From the NCBI RefSeq assembly GCF_024347395.1, contig NZ_AP025473.1, positions 1,240,001 through 1,304,000 on the forward strand: a stretch of 64,000 nucleotides of DNA, in the 5' to 3' direction. The translations under genes were made by a program, and so were the position numbers. The DNA is from Vibrio cortegadensis (GTDB lineage: Bacteria; Pseudomonadota; Gammaproteobacteria; Enterobacterales; Vibrionaceae). Shown in pieces: positions 7,937-17,796 of the stretch. Positions within the stretch are counted from its first letter, which is position 1. The number at the start of each line of letters is the position of its first letter. Below the pieces are notes generated by a model, which had not been told where the DNA came from, searched no databases, and saw only the letters and a list, made by a program, of their open reading frames with translations.

Positions 7937-8492
7937 CCTACTCTCTGAACTGGATAATGCTGGCGCACTAAACGTCAGCAACATATCTGCGCAAATAAAA
8001 GAGCTGCAGCTACTTTGTGAAGCCAATGAGTCTCTTTTTACAAAAGTTTGTGAGAGGAAACCTGAAACTTCACCCCTTCAGCATGCCCTTGGTGTCTTAA
8101 CGAAAGCTCAAATTGAAGCGACTTCACGCCTTCAAACTCAATCTTCTGCCAGTTCTGCAATGCTTGAAGCAATTAGCAGTACTGTGGGCTCTGAGCATCT
8201 TCAAAAGTTTTCGTCAAAAGAAGGGCAAGAATTATTGCTCATCACTCACCTTTGGATCTATCTACTCGGAAGGCTAAATATGGATTTTAGCTATGCGAAT
8301 GATCATGCATTGCAAACTTCAAATCTTCTTAGCCCACTCGTATATAAACCAATTGAAGGGCTAAGGTGCCAGTTTATGGAGACGTTCTATCAAGGTTTAC
8401 AGCAACATAAGCATTACAACCCAAGTAGGAGCGTTTTTCATTCAATTAAGTCCTTCGTCAGTCGTATATATAATGGCAACAGAAGTGATTAA
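7929..8492 (+). CDS. hypothetical protein cotranscribed with yaeQ
   Basis: 187 residues, mostly helical, cytoplasmic, no recognised domain. The first third is rich in Leu, Ser and Glu and may form a coiled coil. The start ATG lies within the last codons of yaeQ (8-bp overlap), which suggests translational coupling. No terminator separates the genes; a weak AT-rich inverted repeat (ATATGCA/TGCATAT at 8493-8519) follows the stop. Confidence 0.7.
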   Translation: MSSLLSELDNAGALNVSNISAQIKELQLLCEANESLFTKVCERKPETSPLQHALGVLTKAQIEATSRLQTQSSASSAMLEAISSTVGSEHLQKFSSKEGQELLLITHLWIYLLGRLNMDFSYANDHALQTSNLLSPLVYKPIEGLRCQFMETFYQGLQQHKHYNPSRSVFHSIKSFVSRIYNGNRSD

Positions 8493-9037
8493 ATATGCAT
8501 TATAATATTATTTGCATATATAACGAACTATAGAAAAATTTAGCTCACATTCTTTTTTAATTAAAGCGCAAGTTCGACGATCTCCTTACTTATATCAGTA
8601 AGTGTTAATATTAAAAATAGAATTACATTGGTGTATCTTATTTAATTAGGCTGCAAGATTACTGTTAGCCTAATTTCATTCCAACATAGTCTGCCTCAGT
8701 GCGAACTCTGTGTATCATTTACTGATACAAACAGGCTTACAGATTCAAACACCAGCCAAAAGCCCTATAACAGTTATAAACCCCAACATTTAACACCAAA
8801 CCAGCCGAAAGCTTCAACATTGACGAGAAACTGCCGCAGAAGTCAAACTATTGCACTATTTAATGGTTTCACTATATAAGCTCGATGATGCAGTCTGGTG
8901 ATACTTTATAAATATGGTTTTGTTGCATGAATAAGCTCGACTATTATTCACAGTCATTAATAAAAGCAACAATAAATCAACTTCGCAACGCATGAAGCGT
9001 AAGCGAGTAGGAAGATCTACACAGGGAACGGGCAATC
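8493..9037. promoter_or_regulatory. 545-bp gap upstream of the outer-membrane protein gene
   Basis: No gene is seen. The clearest structure is the dyad TGTATCA-TTTAC-TGATACA at 8711-8729, a perfect 7-bp inverted repeat with a 5-bp spacer, which has the look of a regulator site. It lies about 310 bp before the next start, so a long leader or distal site would be needed. Confidence 0.35.
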
Positions 9038-9865
9038 ATGAGATTCAATATACTCTGTTGCGTTATTGCATCTGCTTTAACCTCAGCAGTCCTTCATGCC
9101 GAAGAATCACAAATACCAGAGCAGACAAAAGAACAAGAACAAACTTGGGAGCTGTCTGTGGGTCTTGATTACAGCAAGAATGGTTACAAAGATAGCCACC
9201 ACCTTGCTGATCGTAACCTATCTGCAAATGCGTCCATCATCTATAACTATAATCCAGATATTTCTTTTACAGCTAATTTCTCTGGATACCACAGTTATGA
9301 TGGTGCGCGCGGTGATTATTGGGATGATATTTGGTTAACTGTAAATAAGAATAACTTATGGAACCCAACCGATTATTTAGCAATGTCTGTTGGTTCTCGT
9401 ATTCTTATTCCAGTTTCTGACTTATCAAAAAACACCGATCTACAAACAGCAATCCGGGGCAATATTAAATTTACATTTGCCTTAGATAATATTTTAGATG
9501 GACTTCAAATAAGCGATGCAGTTCGTTTACGAAAGAACTTTCATAAATATACAACTGTAGGAAGTTTACCATTAGAGGAATATCGATTGAGCAATGCTTT
9601 ATCAATTGATTACTCGGTAAATGATTGGTTCTTCAATGTCAATTTTGTTAGCTCAACTTCTTGGAGTTACCGAGGCACATCCTATTCGCCAAAGTTAACT
9701 CATGCAGAAGAGATCGGCTATCAATTCACGGATAACTTTAGTTCCGCTCTTGGTATGACTAATAGCGCAACTTATTACGATCCGGATAGAGGACCAAGCC
9801 CACTCAACACGTTGTTTGATCTAAAAAACCCAACCTATTACGTCACATTAAATTATAACTATTAA
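9038..9865 (+). CDS. putative outer-membrane beta-barrel protein
   Basis: 275 residues. A signal peptide (1-21, cleaved after VLHA) precedes a segment rich in alternating aromatic/polar stretches. The chain ends YYVTLNYNY, a C-terminal aromatic strand as used for BAM-dependent insertion. The size suits a barrel of roughly 10-12 strands. No named porin family is recognised. It lies 19 bp before the large lipoprotein metalloprotease, so the pair is probably one operon. The barrel could anchor the protease or admit its products, which is inference only. Confidence 0.7.
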   Translation: MRFNILCCVIASALTSAVLHAEESQIPEQTKEQEQTWELSVGLDYSKNGYKDSHHLADRNLSANASIIYNYNPDISFTANFSGYHSYDGARGDYWDDIWLTVNKNNLWNPTDYLAMSVGSRILIPVSDLSKNTDLQTAIRGNIKFTFALDNILDGLQISDAVRLRKNFHKYTTVGSLPLEEYRLSNALSIDYSVNDWFFNVNFVSSTSWSYRGTSYSPKLTHAEEIGYQFTDNFSSALGMTNSATYYDPDRGPSPLNTLFDLKNPTYYVTLNYNY

Positions 9866-9884
9866 CCATATACAGGGAATTAAT

Positions 9885-12800
9885 ATGTTTAAGAAACTGG
9901 CCATCGCATCTATGGTGAGCATCGCTCTCTATGGTTGTGGCGCAGAAGAGCGTAGCTATGAAGCAGTGCCTCGCGCTCAAGAGCAAATCACAACACAATC
10001 ACTCGATACTGAAGCCCTTTGGCTCTACATGCCTTCTACTGGCGCGACTCCGCGTTATGCGACCAGCCAAAGAGGATTTTTCCAAGGTACTCCTAAGCTT
10101 GTTAAACTTCGTTTTGACAAAACCAACGGTATCATTGCCGAAGAGGTTGATCGCGATACCATTCGCGAAGGTGTGGACTCTCGCTACACGAACGTTATCA
10201 ACCAAGCACCTGTACTAAAAATTCCAGGTACATTTGAACAATATCGTTGTGCTGAAAATAATTTCGATGAGTGTACTAACAAAGAAGAGCTGAACGAAGA
10301 TGCCGACACTGATTGGAAAAAGGCGTCTCACTTCACACCTGATTACGCCAATATCAAATCTCTCGCGGTAGACGTTGTGGATGCGGCGTACACCTCAACA
10401 GATGTCGAAGAGACTGCCGATCCACAGCTTACTCATTGGGAGTATGATCCTGAAACGGGCGTAATCAATGTTGAAGTTGAACGGACTTTCACTGCAAGTG
10501 CTGATGACATCTACGAATTTGGTAACCAGCTAGAAAACCTTTCATTCAAAACTCGCTTTTTCTATTCCCTTGTGAAGCTAGATACTCTTTCAAGTAAAGA
10601 CTACAAAACCGTTCAATACCCTGGACGTGATTCACTACGCTATGGCTTTTTTAATGACGAAAAAGTTGAACGTTCAGCAACAGGTGAAAACAATTTACAA
10701 GGTCAAAAATTCCGCCTGTTAAACCGTTTTAACCCAAATAAGGAGATTGAGTACTATCTAAGTGATAGCTACTTTGAAAACGGCAGCGAAATGTTCCGTC
10801 AAACGACCATTGAAACGATCCATGAAATCAATACAGTACTTAAAGACACCGGCGTTCCAACAATTAAAATCGTGAACGAAAACGAACCCGCGGGTATCCA
10901 TACAGGTGATCTTCGTTACAATGTTTTCAACCTGATTACAGACCCTGTTGATAGCGGCTTATTAGGTTATGGACCTTCTGCGACTAACCCATTAACCGGT
11001 GAAATTGTCCATGCTCATGTCAATCAGTATGCAGGCGTGATCCGTGCATCTTCTCGTAGAATGTGGAATCAGTTAACCATGCACTACAACCGTGGTGAAA
11101 TTGACCGACCTGATGCTTTCATTCCAGTTCCACCTGCAACTGATGCTCCTGTCGACGCAAGTTCAACCATCAGCACTGGCTTTGCTGGTATTGAAGATAG
11201 CTTAGTCGCAAAACAAACGACGGCCCTAACGACTGCACTTCCTATTGCAGTAGAGAGCGAACCGAAATTTTCCAATGGCCGCACACAATGGCTAACACCC
11301 AACCAGCAGCCAGCGGCGAGTTTTAGCAAAAACATTGCAAAACATCAGTTTAATTTAGAAAAAATGGCTGAACAAAACATGTACTCAGAAGAGTTCATGT
11401 GGGTTAGTACTAAGTCTAAAGGCTTAATTAAAGGCATCGACTACCTTGAAGGCGGCTATTTCGATAACTCAGATTTAGAGCCTAGTGATGCTGATTATGC
11501 CAATAAAGTTAATACTAAACTGAAGAAGTGGAGCCAACTCTCTTCTGATCAACAAGAAATTGTGACAAATCAAATTTCAAAACACATGTACAAATCAACC
11601 CTTGTACATGAACTTGGTCATAACTTAGGTCTACGCCACAACTTCATGGGTTCAGTGGATAAAGAGAACTTCTATCAAGAGGATGAAGTGGCGGCCTTTG
11701 GTTATGACAAAGTTCCAGCACACAGCTCAGTGATGGATTATGGTGCATCCATTTTTGATGAACTCCCAACCTACGGAAAATACGATATTGCCGCTCTTAG
11801 GTTCGGCTATGGGCGTGAGCTCGCTTATTCAACCAAAGAGCAAGTCACCGATCCGGATACTGGTGCGGTCTCTGAGGTAAGAGTGACTAAATATGGCAGC
11901 CTAGATGCCATTGATACCGAGTTAGAAAAAGATGAGCATGCCTATCTGCTTGGTTCTGTTCACCAGTTTAAAGAGAACTTAACCACGGCAGACGCCAATG
12001 CCGTAATGAAAACATTTGATTTCTGTACTGATGAAAACGTGAGAAGCACAACCACTTGTAACCGCTTCGATGAAGGTTCAAACATTCTTGAGCAAACAGA
12101 ATTCCGCATTCAGAAATACTGGGACAGCTATGATCTCGTCAACAAACGTGATGGTCGAGAGCAGTTTTATGAATACGAAATCCAACGCTACGCTTATTCT
12201 CGATGGTATGAGTTCAACCAAATCCGTTCTGTTGTAGATGAATTAGGTGATATCGATTACCAACTGTCGAAACTCAGCGGCTCAGAAGACAGTTATGGTA
12301 AGAGCGTTGCTAACTACTATACCGACAACTGTACTCGCAGCTACATTCGCCGAAACCTTCCGGAAGGTGCGAAAATGGTTTGTGACACATTTGATGCGTC
12401 ACTGCTAGCAGCAGACTTTTTAGTTAAAGTAATGAGCACACCAGATAAAGTCTGTGAAATCAATGTATCAACGAACTCAGGTGTTATTAGCCGCTTCGTA
12501 CCACTATCCGATTTATGGAGCTCTTATGGCCCAAGTATTCCGGATAAAACGACGTTACCTGAATCATGCTTCGATGAAGATCTCGTCAATATCATGAAAT
12601 CTAGCCGCGATAATATAGATGTCTTATCTGAGACTCGAGATGGTCGCCCATACGCGAACATGCGAGCAAATAACCCATACAACAACTCTTCAACTGCTGT
12701 TGATCAGTTCGGTATTTGGGCAGACAAACTCGTCGCAGCACAGATGCTTGTTAAACGTAGTGATTATAGTCGTGCTCGTGATAAGTCGAATATCGCTCTA

Positions 12801-13763
12801 CTCGATGTTTCAAGCATCCAAAGTGGCACTCAAGGCACACCACAAAAAATCAAAACATACTTAGGTTACTTAGGCTACGGTATGGATTCTTTCCCAGATC
12901 CAATCTTCGTGAACAAAGATGGTGAAAGAGCAACAACGGTAACGCCTTACCGACCTGACATTAAACGAGCTGTCGATGTAGCTCCGTATTTATACAATTT
13001 GAAATCGTTCTTCCAGCTTTCAGATAATACGGTTACTCCTCTATTCTCGGCACTCTTAAACAACTTCGTCGCATTTGGAGATGCAGAAGAGTACGGTCTA
13101 GCGGATAGTTCACAAGATCTTCTTGATGATATTTCCCTAACGGATCCAGGCTCTTCTGTTGATAGCGTCGGCAGTGTTGAGTTCAGCCTAAAAACTCGAA
13201 ACTATGTCGTGACACGTCGTAACGGTTTAGCTAAGAACATGGCTGAAAAGGCCCTTCTAATTAATGGCAAACAGGATGATTTAATTAAACTTGATGACAC
13301 TAATTACTCAACGAAAAGGAACCTTAAAGCCAATGGTGTGAGAACGCTTAACGATTTCACACTCGTTATGCTAAGAGATCCAGCGGCAGTGCAACTATTG
13401 AAAGATGCCTCTTACTTTGAATCTTTATTCAGAGCGTCAGGGTTCCCTGTTCGAGTTCCGGCGAAGTTCACGGAAGATAAAGATAATAAGTGTTTTACCG
13501 TGACAGAGACACCAACACGCTGTAACAGTAAAGACAACCTTCATGCCGCATGGAAATCTCTCCAAGCTAATGAAGATGATGACGCGTATTTACCAGCGCT
13601 GCTCGACTGGGCAACCCAATACACGACCATTGTTGAAAATGAAATACAGAGAGCACCAGAAACCTCAGAACTTTACGATATTGACCCTGAGACAATCTGG
13701 TTATGGCAATCAAGAGATTACATTCAGTACCGTTACGCACTAGAACAACTGCCTGTTCTATAA
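9885..13763 (+). CDS. lipoprotein zinc metalloprotease (metzincin-type)
   Basis: 1292 residues. The signal peptide ends in the lipobox LYGC with lipid-bearing Cys18, so it is membrane-anchored, probably at the outer membrane. The zinc site is HELGHNLGLRH at 575-585 (H575, E576, H579, H585), the extended HExxHxxGxxH metzincin motif. A Met-turn SVMDYG follows with M617. The layout fits the DUF5117/DUF4953 zinc-dependent metalloprotease group, whose substrates are mostly unknown. The long regions on either side (about 20-560 and 650-1292) carry no familiar repeats. It follows the barrel gene by 19 bp and precedes a peptide importer, pointing to digestion of external protein for uptake. Confidence 0.88.
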   Translation: MFKKLAIASMVSIALYGCGAEERSYEAVPRAQEQITTQSLDTEALWLYMPSTGATPRYATSQRGFFQGTPKLVKLRFDKTNGIIAEEVDRDTIREGVDSRYTNVINQAPVLKIPGTFEQYRCAENNFDECTNKEELNEDADTDWKKASHFTPDYANIKSLAVDVVDAAYTSTDVEETADPQLTHWEYDPETGVINVEVERTFTASADDIYEFGNQLENLSFKTRFFYSLVKLDTLSSKDYKTVQYPGRDSLRYGFFNDEKVERSATGENNLQGQKFRLLNRFNPNKEIEYYLSDSYFENGSEMFRQTTIETIHEINTVLKDTGVPTIKIVNENEPAGIHTGDLRYNVFNLITDPVDSGLLGYGPSATNPLTGEIVHAHVNQYAGVIRASSRRMWNQLTMHYNRGEIDRPDAFIPVPPATDAPVDASSTISTGFAGIEDSLVAKQTTALTTALPIAVESEPKFSNGRTQWLTPNQQPAASFSKNIAKHQFNLEKMAEQNMYSEEFMWVSTKSKGLIKGIDYLEGGYFDNSDLEPSDADYANKVNTKLKKWSQLSSDQQEIVTNQISKHMYKSTLVHELGHNLGLRHNFMGSVDKENFYQEDEVAAFGYDKVPAHSSVMDYGASIFDELPTYGKYDIAALRFGYGRELAYSTKEQVTDPDTGAVSEVRVTKYGSLDAIDTELEKDEHAYLLGSVHQFKENLTTADANAVMKTFDFCTDENVRSTTTCNRFDEGSNILEQTEFRIQKYWDSYDLVNKRDGREQFYEYEIQRYAYSRWYEFNQIRSVVDELGDIDYQLSKLSGSEDSYGKSVANYYTDNCTRSYIRRNLPEGAKMVCDTFDASLLAADFLVKVMSTPDKVCEINVSTNSGVISRFVPLSDLWSSYGPSIPDKTTLPESCFDEDLVNIMKSSRDNIDVLSETRDGRPYANMRANNPYNNSSTAVDQFGIWADKLVAAQMLVKRSDYSRARDKSNIALLDVSSIQSGTQGTPQKIKTYLGYLGYGMDSFPDPIFVNKDGERATTVTPYRPDIKRAVDVAPYLYNLKSFFQLSDNTVTPLFSALLNNFVAFGDAEEYGLADSSQDLLDDISLTDPGSSVDSVGSVEFSLKTRNYVVTRRNGLAKNMAEKALLINGKQDDLIKLDDTNYSTKRNLKANGVRTLNDFTLVMLRDPAAVQLLKDASYFESLFRASGFPVRVPAKFTEDKDNKCFTVTETPTRCNSKDNLHAAWKSLQANEDDDAYLPALLDWATQYTTIVENEIQRAPETSELYDIDPETIWLWQSRDYIQYRYALEQLPVL

Positions 13764-13788
13764 GTAGTTAACCAACTGTAATGTGACA

Positions 13789-13815
13789 AAGACTGGTTCG
13801 ATTTGAGCCAGTCTT
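13789..13815 (+). terminator. hairpin between the protease and importer genes
   Basis: AAGACTGGTTC (13789-13799) pairs with GAGCCAGTCTT (13805-13815), an 11-bp stem with one wobble and a 5-nt loop. The following CTCTTCG is a poor U tract, so partial termination or message processing is likely. Confidence 0.6.
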
Positions 13816-13857
13816 CTCTTCGTTCCGTACGATAAGAATTCAATAAAGGAGTTTGAA

Positions 13858-14877
13858 TTGTTAGCCTATTTTAGCCGGCGATTGCTTTTAATTATTCCGA
13901 CCTTCATCGGGGTTACCTTGCTCGTTTTTGCACTCACACGATTTGTTCCCGGTGGGCCTGTAGAGCGTATGATTTCCCAAATGCAGAGCCAATCGATTGA
14001 TGGAGGCAGCTCTGGACAGCAAGGCTCGCAATCCTTATCAGAAGAACAAATAGCCGAACTGAATGCATTCTATGGTTTAGACAAACCCATTTTAGAAGCG
14101 TATCACGAGTGGTTACTCAAGCTCGTTCAATTTGATCTCGGAGAATCGACACGCTATTACGAGCCTGTATGGGATATGATCAAAGAGCGACTTCCTGTCT
14201 CCATGTTTTATGGATTCTGGACATTTGTGATCAGCTATCTTGTCTCTATTCCCCTTGGAATTCTTAAAGCCATCAAACACGGTTCTAAATTCGACAATGT
14301 CAGTTCTGTCATGGTGTTTCTTGGCTACGCGCTGCCTAATTATGTCGTTGGCGTGTTCTTAATATCCTTCTTCGCTTTCCATTTAGGTTGGTTCCCGATG
14401 GGAGGGTTTGTCAGTGATGAATTTGATGAATTAGAATCGATGCAACAAATCGCTGATGTTTTCTCACACGCTTTCCTCCCTCTGATTTGCTACATCATCG
14501 GTGACTTCGCAATTTTAACCATGACAATGAAGAACAACTTACTCGAAAATTTAGCCGCTGATTACGTAAAAACTGCAATCGCAAAAGGCTTACCTTTTAG
14601 CAAAGCCGTAAGAAGACATGCACTTCGCAACAGCTTGATCCCTATCGCGAGCCATCTTGGTAATGTTGTTTCTGTATTTGTCGCAGGCTCCTTTCTCATT
14701 GAGGTTGTTTTCAACATTGATGGTATCGGCTTACTTGGGTACGAATCGATCGTTGAACGAGACTACCCTGTTGTAATGGGCATTCTTACCATTTCATCTC
14801 TACTGCTTATGTTTGGCAATATTCTTTCAGACTTATGTGTGGCGGCAGTAGACCCAAGAGTGAAATTTGGACGTTAA
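13858..14877 (+). CDS. oligopeptide ABC transporter permease (YejB-like)
   Basis: 339 residues with about six membrane helices and the DppB/OppB layout (first helix at 8-30, FVPGGPVERMI after it). The EAA loop is at about 240-262 (DYVKTAIAKGLPFSKAVRRHALRNS). The closest family is YejB of the peptide importer YejABEF. It starts at TTG (13858) with AAGGAG six bases upstream. It is the first gene of a five-gene operon; the next gene begins three bases after its stop. It would form a heterodimeric channel with the following permease. Confidence 0.9.
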   Translation: MLAYFSRRLLLIIPTFIGVTLLVFALTRFVPGGPVERMISQMQSQSIDGGSSGQQGSQSLSEEQIAELNAFYGLDKPILEAYHEWLLKLVQFDLGESTRYYEPVWDMIKERLPVSMFYGFWTFVISYLVSIPLGILKAIKHGSKFDNVSSVMVFLGYALPNYVVGVFLISFFAFHLGWFPMGGFVSDEFDELESMQQIADVFSHAFLPLICYIIGDFAILTMTMKNNLLENLAADYVKTAIAKGLPFSKAVRRHALRNSLIPIASHLGNVVSVFVAGSFLIEVVFNIDGIGLLGYESIVERDYPVVMGILTISSLLLMFGNILSDLCVAAVDPRVKFGR

Positions 14878-14880
14878 TGT

Positions 14881-15924
14881 ATGCAAATTGATCCGCTAAC
14901 AAAGAAAAAAATAAAACGATTTCGTTCAATAAAACGCAGTTATTACTCATTTATCATTTTAACTGCCTTGGTACTTTTATCTTCAATCGCTGAGATTTTT
15001 GTCAACAATAAAGCCTTAATGGTCTCTTATGATGGCGAGTGGTATTTCCCAACCTACAGCCGAGTCGTAAGCGGTAGAATCTTAGGTCAAGATTATGATT
15101 ACGAAGCTAATTATCGGGAACTGCAGTCTATCTTTAAAACAGAAGATAAAGGGAATTGGGTGCTTTTACCCATTATCCCTTGGGATCCTTATGAGCAAGA
15201 TTTTGATGGTGTCAACTACCCACCGACAGCACCATCATTAGCAGACAAGCACTATTTCGGCACAGACCAATCTGGCCGAGATGTATTAGCTCGCCTTATC
15301 TATGGTTTTAGAATCGCCATTTGGTTCGCAATGCTCACACTTACCATCTCTTACACGATAGGTGTCCTTGTTGGTTCTTTGATGGGGTATATGGGAGGGC
15401 GATTTGACTTGATCATGCAGCGCATTATCGAAGTCTGGTCTATGGTTCCATTCTTGTATGTCATCATGATTATGGTTTCAATCATTAAACCGAGCTTTTT
15501 CCTATTTGTTCTCATCAACGTTCTTTTCGGTTGGATAAGTATCACTTGGTATATGAGAACGATGACTTATAAAGAAAAGGCGAGAGAGTACGTCGCCGCA
15601 GCAAGAGCTCAGGGAGCGGGAATGCTACGGGTGATCGTTAAACACATTTTACCAAACACAATGGTGATGATTGTCACGCTGGCCCCTTTTGGCATCGTCG
15701 CCAATATCACAACATTAACAGCATTAGATTACTTAGGCTTAGGGCTCATGCCACCGACACCAAGTTGGGGCGATCTCCTTCAGCAAGGAAAATCAAACCT
15801 TGATGCGTATTGGATCATCAGTTCAGTGGTGTTTGCCATTGTTTCAGTTTTAACTATGGTGACATTTATCGGTGAAGGTGTTCGCGAGGCATTCGACCCA
15901 AAGAAATACACTCGGTACATTTAA
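14881..15924 (+). CDS. oligopeptide ABC transporter permease (YejE-like)
   Basis: 347 residues. One N-terminal helix is followed by a periplasmic stretch (about 40-130, ending HYFGTDQSGRDVLARLIYG, the usual OppC/DppC signature). Five more helices follow, with the EAA loop EYVAAARAQGAGMLRVIVKHILPN. The length and the large first periplasmic loop match YejE. It pairs with the preceding permease. The following binding-protein gene starts 52 bp downstream; longer reading of that frame would overlap this gene but lacks a ribosome site. Confidence 0.9.
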   Translation: MQIDPLTKKKIKRFRSIKRSYYSFIILTALVLLSSIAEIFVNNKALMVSYDGEWYFPTYSRVVSGRILGQDYDYEANYRELQSIFKTEDKGNWVLLPIIPWDPYEQDFDGVNYPPTAPSLADKHYFGTDQSGRDVLARLIYGFRIAIWFAMLTLTISYTIGVLVGSLMGYMGGRFDLIMQRIIEVWSMVPFLYVIMIMVSIIKPSFFLFVLINVLFGWISITWYMRTMTYKEKAREYVAAARAQGAGMLRVIVKHILPNTMVMIVTLAPFGIVANITTLTALDYLGLGLMPPTPSWGDLLQQGKSNLDAYWIISSVVFAIVSVLTMVTFIGEGVREAFDPKKYTRYI

Positions 15925-15976
15925 TCATGCTATGAGCGCAAGGCTGCGCTCCTATTCAAATAGCTTTGGAGCTAAA

Positions 15977-17779
15977 ATGAACAAAATATCAATGACACTA
16001 TTGCTGATTTTCAGCTTTTTATATCAAAGTTTTGCCATCGCCCAAGATCTGCCGACGGACCTCAACTGGATCACAAATAACGATCAACCTCTCTTTGCTG
16101 ATGACAATGCGAAGCAAGGTGGAACTTATCGCCTTCATCTATCGAGTTTTCCACTCACTATGCGCACCGTTGGGCCAGACTCTAATGGTAGCTTTCGTGC
16201 TTTCATTATGGATGGAAACCCATCACTCCTTCAAAAGCACCCCAACACACGTCAATACATTCCAGCACTCGCGAAACAATGGGCATTTGGTCAAGATCAA
16301 AAAACCATCTACTTCAAACTCGATGAGTCCGCTCGGTGGACAGATGGAAAGCCAGTCACCAGCGAAGACTTCCGCTTCGTTTTCGATTATATGAAAAGTG
16401 ATAACACAAGAGCGCCTTGGTACAAGGACTATTACACGAACAAAATCGCCAGTATTACCATTTTTGATAAGACCACATTCGCACTTCATTCTGCCGATGC
16501 TTTAGCCAATGATGAACTGCTGATGCGCTTAAATATTTTGCCTAAACCTGCTCATTTTTATCCAAAAGGGATCACTAAAGATTTTGTTAAGCGTTACAAC
16601 TGGAAAGCAGAACCCGTTACAGGCCCGTACAAAGTATCCAAAATCAAAAAAGGGAAATTTGTTAAGTTGTCAAAAGTTGATAACTGGTGGGGATACGGCA
16701 ACAAATATTATCAACACCGTTACAACGTCGACAATATTCTCCTAAAAGTGATTCGCGACTCAGATATTTCAATCAAATATTTTGAGAAAGGAGAACTTGA
16801 TGCGTATTACATGGTTTTCCCATCAATTTGGCATGACAAAGCAAAAGGTGAACTCTACGAACGCGGCTTTATTGAAAAAGAGTGGTTCTTCAACGAATCA
16901 CCACAAGGTGCAGCAGGCGTTTGGCTTAACCTTGCGGCTGATAAAATGAACAACAAAAACCTTCGTCGCGGTATTGCTCACTCACTCAACGTTCCTAAAA
17001 TGATTGAGATCGCGCTACGTGGGGATTATAGCCACCAGCAAGGGTTCGGCTCTGGTTTCGGTGAGTACGATAACAAACAAATTAAAGCAAAACCTTTCGA
17101 CGTAGAACTTGCAGATAAGTACTTCGATATGGCGGGCTACTCATCTCTAGACAAAGATGGAATCCGTATGAATGACAAAGGTGAACGCTTAAGTATTACT
17201 CTGACTTATCTGTCAAAAATGCACTCTCCACGCGTTATTGTCCTAAAAGAAGAAGCTCGAAAAACGGGTTTAGAAATTGAACTCAAGTTAGTCGATGGCG
17301 CGACTGGTTTTAAATCTTTACTAGAGAAGAAACATCAAGCAGCATTCTTAGGAATGGGGGCACCCTCAACTCCTGTTTATTGGCAATACTTCCATTCAAG
17401 TAATGCAAAACCACAAACCAACAACTTCACCAATTATTCAAACCCTGAGATGGATAAATTAATTGAAGCATATGATTCTGAGTTCGATGTAAAAGAAAAA
17501 GCCGCTCTTTCGCGTCTTATCCAGCAGAAAATAGCGGATTGTGATTGTGTCATACCAACCTACTCTGTCCCATTCTCAAGAGCAGCACATTGGCGTTACG
17601 TCAAACTTCCAAAATCAATTGGTACGGCACTATCTCGCGATATTCTTGATGCCAAAAGCATGGAGTATGGACTCTTCTGGATTGATTTAGAAGAGAAAAA
17701 AGCGACGAAAAAAGCGCTTAAATCGGGACAGTCATTCCCACCAGTGACTCGCATCGAAAATCGTTTCGCCAACCAATAA
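15977..17779 (+). CDS. periplasmic oligopeptide-binding protein (YejA-like)
   Basis: 600 residues, family-5 solute-binding protein. The ATG at 15977 has GGAG upstream and gives a clean signal peptide (1-21, SFAIAQ). Upstream in-frame starts would overlap the permease. Domain landmarks are DLNWITNNDQPLFADDNAKQ near the mature N terminus, ARWTDGKPVTSEDF in the first lobe and FFNESPQGAAGVWLNL in the second. It captures peptides in the periplasm and delivers them to the YejB/E-like permeases. E. coli YejA is of similar length (about 604). Confidence 0.9.
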   Translation: MNKISMTLLLIFSFLYQSFAIAQDLPTDLNWITNNDQPLFADDNAKQGGTYRLHLSSFPLTMRTVGPDSNGSFRAFIMDGNPSLLQKHPNTRQYIPALAKQWAFGQDQKTIYFKLDESARWTDGKPVTSEDFRFVFDYMKSDNTRAPWYKDYYTNKIASITIFDKTTFALHSADALANDELLMRLNILPKPAHFYPKGITKDFVKRYNWKAEPVTGPYKVSKIKKGKFVKLSKVDNWWGYGNKYYQHRYNVDNILLKVIRDSDISIKYFEKGELDAYYMVFPSIWHDKAKGELYERGFIEKEWFFNESPQGAAGVWLNLAADKMNNKNLRRGIAHSLNVPKMIEIALRGDYSHQQGFGSGFGEYDNKQIKAKPFDVELADKYFDMAGYSSLDKDGIRMNDKGERLSITLTYLSKMHSPRVIVLKEEARKTGLEIELKLVDGATGFKSLLEKKHQAAFLGMGAPSTPVYWQYFHSSNAKPQTNNFTNYSNPEMDKLIEAYDSEFDVKEKAALSRLIQQKIADCDCVIPTYSVPFSRAAHWRYVKLPKSIGTALSRDILDAKSMEYGLFWIDLEEKKATKKALKSGQSFPPVTRIENRFANQ

Positions 17780-17796
17780 CGGACTGTATTAGCAAT

